From Chloracidobacterium sp. (GTDB taxonomy: Bacteria; Acidobacteriota; Blastocatellia; Pyrinomonadales; Pyrinomonadaceae), in NCBI GenBank assembly GCA_016712045.1, contig JADJRV010000016.1, positions 1-64,000 of the forward strand: a stretch of DNA of 64,000 bases, read 5' to 3'. Below, piece by piece: positions 53,664 through 62,246 of the stretch. A model generated the notes under the pieces. The model was not told the DNA's origin. It did no database searches and worked only from the letters and a program-made list of their open reading frames with translations. The translations under genes and the position numbers were made by a program. Position 1 is the first letter of the stretch, and the number at the start of each line of letters is the position of its first letter.

Positions 53664-55284
53664 ATGGACTTTTTGAACGAAAATCTCTTAACGATATTGA
53701 TCCTGCTGCCGGTTATCGGTGCGGTGCTGACGCTCGCGCATCAGATGTTTTGGAAGCAGGAAAGCCAGCTCAAATGGCTGACGCTTGGTTTCACGACGCT
53801 CAATTTCCTCGTATCGCTCGCACTATTTTCAAAGTCGGCGGTCGCGGGACCGAGCGGCTATTTCTTTGAGAAGAACGTGCCGTGGATCAAGGCGATCGGG
53901 ACAAATTATCATATCGGTGTCGATGGGCTGAGCTTTTGGCTCGTGATACTGACGACGTTTATCATGCCGATCGCAGTGCTATCGACCTGGCATGCGGTTG
54001 AGAAAAAACGAACCGCTTTTTACATATTCCTGCTGCTGCTCGAATCGGCAATGATCGGCGTTTTTGTCTCACTTGATTTGCTCGTCTTTTACCTTTTCTT
54101 TGAAGCGTCGCTGGTACCGATGTTCTTTCTGATCGGTATTTGGGGCGGCGACAATCGTATCTACGCGGCGGTCAAATTCTTCATTTTCACGGCATTTGGC
54201 AGTTTGCTGATGCTGGTCGCGATCATCGCTCTGTTCTTTCTTTACGCCGATTCCCGGCGGATTATCTGCCGGCACTTTTGACTTCGTTGTTCTACAGGAG
54301 GCGATGAAGGCAGGGACTCTTGTCATCCCGCCGCAGACGGGAACGTTACTTTTCCTCGCGTTTGCCTTGGCGTTCGCGATCAAGGTTCCGCTGTTCCCGT
54401 TTCACACTTGGCTACCGGACGCTCATACCGAGGCTCCGACCGCCGGCTCTGTTATCCTTGCCGCCGTGTTGCTGAAGATGGGAACGTACGGCCTGATGCG
54501 GTTCAACTTTGGTCTGTTTCCCGATCAGAGCAAAGAGTGGGCGTGGCTGTTTATCGCACTTGCGATCGTTGGCATTATTTACGGAGCACTGGTCGCGATG
54601 GTTCAGCCGGACGTAAAGCGGCTCGTCGCTTATTCGTCGGTTGCCCACATGGGTTTTGTGATACTGGGCATGTTCTCGTTCACCGAAGCCGGTATGCAGG
54701 GTGCTCTTTACACGATGCTCAGCCACGGCGTGACGACGGGAGCGTTGTTTCTCCTCGTCGGCTTTATTTACGAGCGGCGGCATACGCGTGAGATCACGCA
54801 GTTTGGCGGACTGTCAAACCCGATGCCGCTTTATGCGACCATTTTTGTCATTACGACTATGGCGTCGATCGGGCTACCGTTTCTTAATGGTTTTGTTGGT
54901 GAATTTTTGATCATGGTCGGTATGTGCCAGTCGCAAGTGCTTGGCATTACGTCGAGCGTTAATTGGAATGTCATCGCGACGATGTTTGCTGGAACGGGCG
55001 TCATCTTTGCCGCGGTCTATCTGCTCTGGATGGTGCAGCGAGTATTTTTTGGCAAGGTGACGGTCGATAAGAATAAAGGTCTCGCGGACCTGAGCTGGCG
55101 TGAGATCGGGCTGATGATACCGCTGCTGTTCCTGATGGTCTACATGGGTGTGTTTCCAAAACCATTCCTCGCACGATCTGAGAGTGCGATCAAAGCGATT
55201 CAGGAACGCGTGATGCACCAGGCCGGCGGCACAGTCGACCATGCCGAGGCTAACCCGCCCGTGAGCGGAGACGAACACAAATAA
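53664..55284 (+). CDS. nuoM: NADH-quinone oxidoreductase subunit M, one frame break
   Basis: A proton-pumping subunit of about 539 residues. Conserved parts are GVDGLSFWLVILTTFIMPIA, then LVFYLFFEASLVPMFFLIGI and, after the break, VPLFPFHTWLPDAHTEAPTA and SSVAHMGFVILGMFSFTE. The frame slips by one near 54255 (GATTCCCGGCGG): before it the chain ends LFFLYA, after it continues GGLSAGTFDFVVLQEAMKAG. Either an extra base or two missing bases would explain it. The ATG at 53664 is preferred to a TTG three bases earlier. Confidence 0.9.
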
Positions 55285-57305
55285 TGAGTACGCTTTTTCT
55301 TACAGATCTGCTGACCCCGGAAGCAAGCGTTTCGATAATAATGCCCGAGCTCGTCGTTGCGCTTGCGGGCGTGATCGTGATGCTTTACGACAGCTTTTTC
55401 CCGAAGCAGCGTGCCGTTTCGGGTGCGATAGCTCTGATCGGACTGACTGTTTCGGCCGTGATCCTAGCAACAATGTGGGGCGGCAATTCACCTACATCGG
55501 GATGGAACGGGATGATCGCCCACGACAATCTTCGTCTCAGTTTTTCGTTCGTCTTTCTATTTGTCTCTGCAATGACCGTGCTTATTTCGACCGTCTGGGT
55601 CGATCGCGAAAATGTCCCGGCCGGCGAATATCACGCCCTGCTGCTGTTTGCGACGTTTGGCATGATGATGATGTCGGCGGGTAATGATCTGGTCGTTATT
55701 TTCCTAGGTCTCGAGACGCTGTCGATCGCAACCTATGTAATGGCCGGCCTGCGAAGAGGCGATCTCAAATCGAACGAATCCGCGATGAAGTATTTCATCC
55801 TCGGATCGTTCGCGTCGGCGTTTTTGCTTTACGGCATGGCTCTGATCTACGGTGCGACGGGTTCGACCAACCTGACGCAGATAGCCGATAAGGTTGCCAA
55901 TCCAAATTTCCCGGCACTTCTTTTAGTAGGCGGAGCGATGTTGATCGTTGGCTTTGGCTTTAAGATCGCGATGGCTCCGTTTCATGTCTGGACGCCCGAC
56001 GTATACGAAGGTGCCCCGACGCCGGTCACCGGATTTATGGCCGCCGGGCCCAAGGCCGCCGCTTTTGCGTCTTTCCTGCGGATTTTCGTGCTCGGCCTGC
56101 CGCTGATCGCTGGTGTGCAATCGTCGGTTTATCTTCACGATGCATGGATCTCGGCACTTGCGGTAATGGCGATCATCACGATCCTCGTCGGCAACGTCGC
56201 GGCGATCATGCAGACTAACGTCAAACATATGCTCACCTATTCGTCGATCGCACACGCGGGTTATGCGTTGGTTGGATTTATCGGTGCTGGCATGGCAAAG
56301 ACCGCGGCTGCCCGGGACGAAGCCATAGCATCGGTCGCGTTTTATATGCTGACCTACGCGGTGACGAATATGGGAGCGTTTGCCATCGTCACGCTGCTTG
56401 CCGAAAAGAACGATAGACGTGCCGAGTTTGAGGATTACAACGGCATCGGTTTCAAATCGCCCGTCCTGGCATTTTCGCTGTCGCTCTTTATGCTATCGCT
56501 TTTGGGCCTGCCGCTTACGGCTGGTTTTATGGGCAAGATCTTGGTGTTCCGTCCGGCTCTTGAGGCGGCAAATCCGCTTGTTACAGGACTCGTTATTGTC
56601 GCGGTGATCGGATCTGCTATATCGGCATACTATTATCTGCGGCTCATCGTAGTGATGTTTTTCCGCGAACGCACATCCGAATGGCGTCAGCCTAAAATGC
56701 CGCTTGCGATGACGACCGCTCTGGTGATAGCGATCCTCGGTGTTCTTTACTTTGGCATTTTTGCCGACCGCGTCATCGAAAAATTTGCCCAGTCGCCGTC
56801 CGCCGGTGTGGTCAAGGCAGAAAATAATCAACACAGATCGATGGACATCGCCGCCGCAATTCGTGACGATATGGCCGATGCGTGGTTGCCATCGATCTAC
56901 CGCGACAAGGTCCGCTCCGGCCGCACGCGAGCCTATAAACTAGACATCCCGGCTCGCCAAAACCAAGCCGAAATACAATATACATTGCTGGGCATAGAAT
57001 TAAAGGTCGGCCGCCGCCGATTTGCCTGCCCGGAGCTTGCAACGGCTCGATATCTGCGCGTTTTTGCCCGGATCGGCTGCCGCGATTTCGCTTTGCCGTA
57101 TGATATCTCGCAGATCTCGGGGATTGCCGACGAACTTGAAACGTCGTGGCAAAGGTCGCTGGTTTTGCTTGATAAAGCAAAAGTTGACCGTAACGAGGGG
57201 CTTGCTCGGCTAGTAAAAGCAGTCCGAGCCGAGATCGCTGAGATCGGCCCCGGTGAAGCGATGCCGCTTTTTGACCGTGAGACAAAGCAAAGAAAGGTTG
57301 AGTAG
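55284..57305 (+). CDS. nuoN: NADH-quinone oxidoreductase subunit N with C-terminal extension
   Basis: The first 510 residues are a standard NuoN: EYHALLLFATFGMMMMSAGN, FKIAMAPFHVWTPDVYEGAP, YSSIAHAGYALVGFIGAG and about 14 helices. The frame continues for another 160 residues with no membrane segment. That part begins near MDIAAAIRDDMADAWLPSIY and contains VRSGRTRAYKLDIPARQNQA and LLDKAKVDRNEGLARLVKAV; I do not recognise it. One more A at the AAAA run at 56821 would end NuoN as KAEK-stop and leave the extension as a separate gene from the ATG at 56841. A true fusion or a lost stop codon are both possible. Confidence 0.85.
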   Translation: MSTLFLTDLLTPEASVSIIMPELVVALAGVIVMLYDSFFPKQRAVSGAIALIGLTVSAVILATMWGGNSPTSGWNGMIAHDNLRLSFSFVFLFVSAMTVLISTVWVDRENVPAGEYHALLLFATFGMMMMSAGNDLVVIFLGLETLSIATYVMAGLRRGDLKSNESAMKYFILGSFASAFLLYGMALIYGATGSTNLTQIADKVANPNFPALLLVGGAMLIVGFGFKIAMAPFHVWTPDVYEGAPTPVTGFMAAGPKAAAFASFLRIFVLGLPLIAGVQSSVYLHDAWISALAVMAIITILVGNVAAIMQTNVKHMLTYSSIAHAGYALVGFIGAGMAKTAAARDEAIASVAFYMLTYAVTNMGAFAIVTLLAEKNDRRAEFEDYNGIGFKSPVLAFSLSLFMLSLLGLPLTAGFMGKILVFRPALEAANPLVTGLVIVAVIGSAISAYYYLRLIVVMFFRERTSEWRQPKMPLAMTTALVIAILGVLYFGIFADRVIEKFAQSPSAGVVKAENNQHRSMDIAAAIRDDMADAWLPSIYRDKVRSGRTRAYKLDIPARQNQAEIQYTLLGIELKVGRRRFACPELATARYLRVFARIGCRDFALPYDISQISGIADELETSWQRSLVLLDKAKVDRNEGLARLVKAVRAEIAEIGPGEAMPLFDRETKQRKVE

Positions 57306-57307
57306 CT

Positions 57308-57514
57308 ATGCCGTATTACGACGACGATGGCAACGAACTCGACCCGAGCACGATACCGTTGCCAAAGATGTGCACGATGTGCGAAAAACAAGATCTACCC
57401 GAAGAAGAGATACTGTGTAATCTTAACCGGCTCGATCAACAAGGTGAACCCGTTTTCAAATGCGGGGCCTTTGTCAGCCTTTACGGTGCGTTAATAGATG
57501 ATATAATCGAATGA
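57308..57514 (+). CDS. Small cysteine-containing protein of unknown function
   Basis: A 68-residue acidic protein. Four cysteines, in KMCTMCEKQD, EEILCNLNRL and VFKCGAF, are spaced so that they could bind a metal. I do not recognise a family. Its ATG follows the nuoN frame's stop by 2 bp, so it is probably cotranscribed with it. The N-terminus MPYYDDDGNELDPS is rich in Asp. Confidence 0.65.
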   Translation: MPYYDDDGNELDPSTIPLPKMCTMCEKQDLPEEEILCNLNRLDQQGEPVFKCGAFVSLYGALIDDIIE

Positions 57515-57556
57515 TTGGCCTTTGAGGGCAGTTGTAACACGTAATTAATACAGTTT

Positions 57557-58474
57557 ATGCATGACGCCGTGAATAAGGTTACCGAATCAGAAAAACTTCC
57601 GTTTCCTTACAACAAGAGCACTTATTGCCGTTACGAGCCGATCGAACAGCGCATTGACTACGCTAAGGTTTTGATCGTCAACGACCTGCTTCGTTACGAA
57701 TCCGACCTATCCGAGCTTGCCCACAAGGACTGGAACGGCACGACCGAGACACGGCTTGAGTTTGAGCGAAAGGTGTCGGGGATGGCTTGCAACAACATTG
57801 CCCGCAACGTCATTAAGCTCGTCAAAAATCCCAAGACAATGACCGTTCATCTTTCTGAGGTCGCGGACGCGGCTGAGAAATTTGTGCCCGACGCGATCGT
57901 CATGAGCGGGACGTTTGCTGATTTTGATTACTACAATCCCGAGCACATCGCGGGATTTACCAAATTTATTCGCGAAACGAAGATCCCCGTTCTGGCGATC
58001 TGCGGTGCCCATCAGCTTGTCGGCATGGCGTTCGGTGCGTCACTCAAAACGCTTGACGATAAGGAACTTGCGACAAAACGCGACGGGCGTGTTGTTGAAT
58101 ATCAGTATCGTTTTGTAAAGATCGTCGACAAGAACGACCCAATCTTTGTGGGTAACGACGACGAAAAGTCCGGCATTTGGCAGGAATACACTAAGGAAGA
58201 CGATATCCTACGCGTGTGGCAAAATCATGGTGTCCAGATCGACGGAGTGCCTGCGGGATTTAGGCTGCTCGCGTCGTCATATCTCTGCAAAAACCAGATG
58301 ATGGTCAAACAGTCCGACGGGCAGATGATCTACTGCGTACAGTTTCACCTCGAAAAATCATTTGAGGATTGGTCAAAAAACCCGACCCGCTGGGAGCATC
58401 ATAACGAGAGCCGAGACGGCCGCATCTTATTTGAAAATTTTCTCAAGCTCGCCCTGACGCACAATGGACAATGA
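57557..58474 (+). CDS. Class I glutamine amidotransferase-like protein
   Basis: A 305-residue protein with a class I GATase domain in the C-terminal two thirds. The nucleophile elbow is LAICGAHQLVGMAFG (Cys near residue 149) and the His/Glu pair is in CVQFHLEKSFEDW. The first 100 residues are an extension not found in stand-alone GATases. No synthase partner is adjacent; a carboxylate-amine ligase is convergent. The substrate is unknown. A two-way terminator lies in the gap. Confidence 0.85.
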   Translation: MHDAVNKVTESEKLPFPYNKSTYCRYEPIEQRIDYAKVLIVNDLLRYESDLSELAHKDWNGTTETRLEFERKVSGMACNNIARNVIKLVKNPKTMTVHLSEVADAAEKFVPDAIVMSGTFADFDYYNPEHIAGFTKFIRETKIPVLAICGAHQLVGMAFGASLKTLDDKELATKRDGRVVEYQYRFVKIVDKNDPIFVGNDDEKSGIWQEYTKEDDILRVWQNHGVQIDGVPAGFRLLASSYLCKNQMMVKQSDGQMIYCVQFHLEKSFEDWSKNPTRWEHHNESRDGRILFENFLKLALTHNGQ

Positions 58475-58503
58475 AAAACCCCGGCATCTGCCAGGCTTTT
58501 CCT
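58475..58503. terminator. Bidirectional terminator-like hairpin between convergent genes
   Basis: On the minus strand CCTGGC-AGAT-GCCGGG forms a 6-bp stem with one G-U pair, followed by GTTTTTC; on the plus strand the same stem has one mismatch and is followed by CTTTTCCTTTT. The hairpin at 58479-58496 fills the whole gap between the GATase (+) and the carboxylate-amine ligase (-), so it could end both transcripts. Confidence 0.6.
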
Positions 58504-58504
58504 T

Positions 58505-59641
58505 TTAATGTCCGACGGTTTCTGCAAAACAATCCTCGGGGACGTTTTCGAGCGTGTTGACCATCAGCATATCGACGACTGCGTTAAAGTCATTGCCCGA
58601 TTCTTCGTACACCTTGAGCTGTTCGTCAGCCGAAGTTCCTCGTTCGAGGATCGTGTGAATATGTTCGATCTCCTTGCGTGAGTCAAGCGGATCGACCACA
58701 TCGTCAACAAAATCAAGCAATTCGCGGATCAGATCTCTCGCCGGAACCTCTTTTTGTTTGCCGAGATCGAGCAGATTGCCGTCGAGCCCGTAGCGGATCG
58801 CCCTCCATTTATTTTCCAGAATGAGACGGCGGTGATAAATGCGGAAACCGATATTGCCCTCGTTCAGCACCATCAGTTTTGCGACGATCGCCTGAAACAA
58901 GGCTGCAATGGCGATGGTGTCGTCAACCCGCGTCGGGATATCGCAAATGCGAAATTCGAGCGTCGGGAACAGATGATGCGGCCGCACATCCCACCAGATC
59001 TTGGAACCGTTCTGGATGCAGTTCATCTTGACCAGCAGGTCGACGTATGCCTGATACTGTGCGTACGATTCGAATGTGTCTGGGATCTCAGTTCGCGGGA
59101 ATTTCTTAAAGACCTCGGAGCGGTACGATTTCAATCCAGTATTAAACCCGAGCCAAAACGGAGATGACGTCGTCAACGCCAAAATATGCGGCAGAAAGTA
59201 ACGGGCGGCATTCATTACCTGGATCCGCTTTTCAAGATCTGGTATGCCGACATGTACGTGCAGGCCAAAGATCAAAAGGCTCCGGGCTACCATTTGGAGT
59301 TCGTCAACCAGCAATTTATACCGGTCACCGTCGTAAATCTCTTGCTCGGACCATTTAGAAAACGGATGCGTCGAAGCAGCGACGATTGCCATCCCTTTCT
59401 TTTGAGCAAGGCCGGATATGATGCAACGCAACTTGGAAAGGTCTTCGCGGGCCTCCTGTATGTTGGCACAAACACCGGTGCCAACCTCGATCATCGATTG
59501 GATCATCTCAGGCTTGATCTTTTCGCCGAGCAGCATTTTTCCTTCGTCAAGGATCTCGGAAACGTGCGATTTTAGCTCGCGAGTTACCGGATCGACGATC
59601 TGAAATTCCTCTTCGATACCGAGTGTAAATTGATCAAACAT
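58505..59641 (-). CDS. Carboxylate-amine ligase, GCS2/YbdK family
   Basis: A 378-residue ATP-dependent ligase of the glutamate-cysteine ligase 2 group. The metal-binding opening FTLGIEEEFQIVDP, then VEVGTGVCANIQEAR-like IEVGTGVCANIQEAREDL, and FGLHVHVGI and WWDVRPHHLFPTLEFRICD are diagnostic. YbdK-type enzymes have weak glutamate-cysteine ligase activity; their natural product in most bacteria is not known. The preceding gene on this strand is a PilZ-like protein, 3 bp away. Confidence 0.9.
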   Translation of the reverse strand: MFDQFTLGIEEEFQIVDPVTRELKSHVSEILDEGKMLLGEKIKPEMIQSMIEVGTGVCANIQEAREDLSKLRCIISGLAQKKGMAIVAASTHPFSKWSEQEIYDGDRYKLLVDELQMVARSLLIFGLHVHVGIPDLEKRIQVMNAARYFLPHILALTTSSPFWLGFNTGLKSYRSEVFKKFPRTEIPDTFESYAQYQAYVDLLVKMNCIQNGSKIWWDVRPHHLFPTLEFRICDIPTRVDDTIAIAALFQAIVAKLMVLNEGNIGFRIYHRRLILENKWRAIRYGLDGNLLDLGKQKEVPARDLIRELLDFVDDVVDPLDSRKEIEHIHTILERGTSADEQLKVYEESGNDFNAVVDMLMVNTLENVPEDCFAETVGH

Positions 59642-59644
59642 ATA

Positions 59645-59902
59645 TTATTCGAGACCTAATTCGGTGCGTAGAAAGTTTTCGTCGCCCGCATCGATATTTT
59701 TGAATCGTACACCGACGCCGTGTCCCGGGTCGGAGTATACGACCGTGCCGTTGATGCTCATCGTCCGCTCGCCAATGCTCAGCGTCATCAGTATCGGTGT
59801 GCCTTGATCGAGGATAGCGGTCGTCGTCATATACAGTCCGCCGATGCCGATGTCGCGTGTATTTGCGATGCCGGTGCCATAAAAAAACGCGATCGCGACC
59901 AC
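59645..59902 (-). CDS. PilZ-domain-like protein, N-terminus uncertain
   Basis: An 85-residue fragment of a PilZ (cyclic-di-GMP receptor) fold: ANTRDIGIGGLYMTTTAILD, SINGTVVYSDPGHGVGVRFK and NIDAGDENFLRTELGLE. The second c-di-GMP motif (D/N-x-S-x-x-G) appears as DIGIGG, with Gly in place of Ser. The first motif (RxxxR) is missing from this frame; an RRFEL-like peptide lies in another frame near 59935. The GTG start at 59902 cuts into conserved sequence (QFNLVVA), so the 5' end is probably damaged by a further frame break. Confidence 0.6.
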   Translation of the reverse strand: MVAIAFFYGTGIANTRDIGIGGLYMTTTAILDQGTPILMTLSIGERTMSINGTVVYSDPGHGVGVRFKNIDAGDENFLRTELGLE

Positions 59903-59962
59903 TAAATTGAATTGTGTAACTGAATTAATTCTAACTCAAATCGGCGTCAATACATAAGCGAA

Positions 59963-60856
59963 TTATTTACCGTATTTACCGGCGAGATCCTTTGCGACCT
60001 GCAAAAATGCCTTGGCGGCGTGCGACAGCTCGGAATTTCGCCGATAGACTATGTTGAGCTTTCGTTCGAGTTTCATTTCCTTAACTGAAAGCGCTGCGAG
60101 CCGGCCGCCTTCGATCTCGGCGGCAGCCGATAGTTTCGGGACCAAAGCAACGCCGACGCCTTTTTCGACCAACTTTTTAATAGCCTCAAGCGACGGGAGC
60201 TCGACCGAGATGTTGAGGCTCGTTTTGTGTTTTTCAAACGATTCGATCACCTTTTGACGATATGGCGACGGTGCATTGTGAGCGACAAACGTCTCGTCGC
60301 CAAGGTCTTTGATCGAGACGCTGGACTGTCTGGCAAGCTTGTGTTTGGGAGATGCGATCAGCACCAGTTCATCGGTCATCACGCTTACAGACCGCAAACT
60401 ATCGTCATTTGGCGTAAACGAAATAACGCCGAGTTCGACCTCGCGGCCCGTGATCTGTTTTGGTATGCGGCTAGCGACACCGCGTTGGACTTCGATCTTT
60501 ATTAGCGGATGCAAACGCCGAAATTCTTCGATAACGGGCAGCAGATAAGAAACGGTGTGCTCGTTAGCGCTTATCGTCACTTTGCCGTGATGTAGATTGC
60601 GCATTTCGACCAGAGCGGCCTGTGCAGTGTGTCTCAGATTAAGCATCTGCCGTGCGTAATCGAGCAAAACCTCGCCCGCAAATGTGAGCGTCCCGTCTTT
60701 GGTCGAACGGTCAAACAGCTTTTCGCCGACCTCTTGTTCAAGCCGACGGACTGCTTGGCTGATCGCGGGCTGGGTACGATTTAGCACCTCGGCCGCACGC
60801 GAAAAGCTGCGTTCGCGGGCGACGGTGACGAGAACCTCTAGCTGGTTAATGTCCAT
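59963..60856 (-). CDS. LysR-family transcriptional regulator
   Basis: A 297-residue activator or repressor. The N-terminal winged helix-turn-helix has QLEVLVTVARERSFSRAAEV and TQPAISQAVRRLEQEVGEKL with FDRS. The substrate-binding domain follows (TISANEHTVSYLLPVIEEFR, IPKQITGREVELGVISFTPN). The length is typical. It is divergent from a cystathionine gamma-synthase-type gene, and LysR regulators commonly control a divergent neighbour, so sulfur-amino-acid metabolism is a plausible target. No specific T-N11-A box stood out in the 154-bp gap. Confidence 0.92.
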   Translation of the reverse strand: MDINQLEVLVTVARERSFSRAAEVLNRTQPAISQAVRRLEQEVGEKLFDRSTKDGTLTFAGEVLLDYARQMLNLRHTAQAALVEMRNLHHGKVTISANEHTVSYLLPVIEEFRRLHPLIKIEVQRGVASRIPKQITGREVELGVISFTPNDDSLRSVSVMTDELVLIASPKHKLARQSSVSIKDLGDETFVAHNAPSPYRQKVIESFEKHKTSLNISVELPSLEAIKKLVEKGVGVALVPKLSAAAEIEGGRLAALSVKEMKLERKLNIVYRRNSELSHAAKAFLQVAKDLAGKYGK

Positions 60857-61010
60857 AAGGGTATATTAGCAGAAGTTATAATGCGATTAAATCTATTAGA
60901 CCCTCAGAGATCCCCGTCCGCTCACGCTTAAAGTTCGAGATGAAAACTCGTTTATTTGTCACAAAAGATATAAAATCAAAGAGTCTTTTTATAAGGAATT
61001 AATAGATTTT

Positions 61011-62147
61011 ATGGGCTTTTCGACCACAGCAATACACGCCGGCAACGAACCCGATCCGGTAACCGGTGCCGTGAGCGTGCCGATCTATCAGACATCGACA
61101 TACAAGCAAGAGGCTCTCGGTAAACCGACCGGCGGCTACGAATACGCTCGTACGCAAAACCCGACCCGCTCTGCTCTAGAGAAAAATATCGCGGCTCTCG
61201 AAGGTGCAAAATACGGCTTCGCATTCGCCTCAGGAATGTCAGCGATCGACGCGACGCTCAAACTCGTAAAGGGCGGTGATCACGTAATCCTCGGCGACAA
61301 CACGTACGGCGGTACGTTTCGCCTTTTTAACCGTATCCTGCGTGATTACGGCGTCGAATTTGACCTTGCGGACACATCGGACATCGCCAATCTCGAAAAA
61401 GCATTTAAGCCGAACACGAAAATGGTCTTTGTCGAAACGCCGACAAACCCGATCATGACGCTCACCGACCTCAAAGCGGTGTCCGATCTTGCGCACGCTC
61501 ACGGTGCCAAGGTCGTCTGCGACAACACCTTTATGTCGCCGTATTTTCAGCGTCCGATCGAACACGGTGTCGATATCGTCGTCCATTCGACCACGAAATA
61601 TCTGAACGGCCACTCGGACAGCGTCGGCGGGTTTGTCGCCTTAAATGACGAGAAAGACGCCGAGTGGATCGGCTTTGTCCAAAATGGGATCGGAGCGATC
61701 TTGTCGCCTTTCGACTCGTTTCTCGTGCTGCGCGGTACAAAAACTTTAGCAGTCCGCATGGAAGCTCACGACAAGAACGGCCGTGTGATCGCAAATTTTC
61801 TGGCTGAGCATCCCGGCGTGGAAAAAGTATATTATCCGGGCCTCGCCTCGCATCCGCAGCACGAGCTGGCTAAGCGTCAGCAGAGCGGATTTGGCGGGAT
61901 GGTGGCTTTTGAAACAGGTTCGCTCGAGAAGGCCCGCAAGGTGCTCGAAGGCGTAAAATTATGCACGCTCGGCGAGAGTCTCGGCGGCGTCGAGAGCCTT
62001 ATTTCGCATCCTGCGTCGATGACGCACGCGTCTGTGCCCGAAGAAACCCGCGCTAAACTTGGGATCACTGACGGGCTGGTACGTATATCGGTCGGCATTG
62101 AGGACGTTGAGGACATTCTCGAAGACATCGATCAGGCGCTTGCCTAA
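61011..62147 (+). CDS. Cystathionine gamma-synthase/lyase-type PLP enzyme
   Basis: A 378-residue PLP enzyme of the Cys/Met metabolism family. Hallmarks are FSTTAIHAGNEPDPVTGAVS, PIYQTSTYKQEALGKPTGGY, EYARTQNPTRSALEKNIAAL and the cofactor lysine in HSTTKYLNGHSDSVGGFV. MetB, MetC and gamma-lyase cannot be told apart from motifs alone; the N-terminal ETxAxHAG-like opening and the PTGGYEYART segment fit MetB-like or gamma-lyase enzymes. It would act in transsulfuration. A divergent LysR gene may regulate it. Confidence 0.92.
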   Translation: MGFSTTAIHAGNEPDPVTGAVSVPIYQTSTYKQEALGKPTGGYEYARTQNPTRSALEKNIAALEGAKYGFAFASGMSAIDATLKLVKGGDHVILGDNTYGGTFRLFNRILRDYGVEFDLADTSDIANLEKAFKPNTKMVFVETPTNPIMTLTDLKAVSDLAHAHGAKVVCDNTFMSPYFQRPIEHGVDIVVHSTTKYLNGHSDSVGGFVALNDEKDAEWIGFVQNGIGAILSPFDSFLVLRGTKTLAVRMEAHDKNGRVIANFLAEHPGVEKVYYPGLASHPQHELAKRQQSGFGGMVAFETGSLEKARKVLEGVKLCTLGESLGGVESLISHPASMTHASVPEETRAKLGITDGLVRISVGIEDVEDILEDIDQALA

Positions 62148-62178
62148 GTTCAAAGTTTCGAGTTCAAAGTTACAAGTT
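62147..62178. repeat. Two 14-bp direct repeats after the PLP enzyme gene
   Basis: AGTTCAAAGTTTCG and AGTTCAAAGTTACA lie head to tail followed by AGTT, directly after the stop codon at 62147. The gap up to the PP2C gene (62247) contains nothing else that I can identify. It belongs to the set of short-period intergenic repeats in this window. Confidence 0.55.
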
Positions 62179-62246
62179 GGTGCGTTTTCGTGGTAATTTG
62201 TTTGTTGACTCTGATTCTTGAACCGTAGATCTGAAACTGATTATTT

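Noticed and set aside
60877..60882. TATAAT in the LysR/PLP-enzyme gap as a promoter
   Set aside because: No acceptable -35 box lies 15-19 bp away on the plus strand, and the element is far from the PLP-enzyme start.
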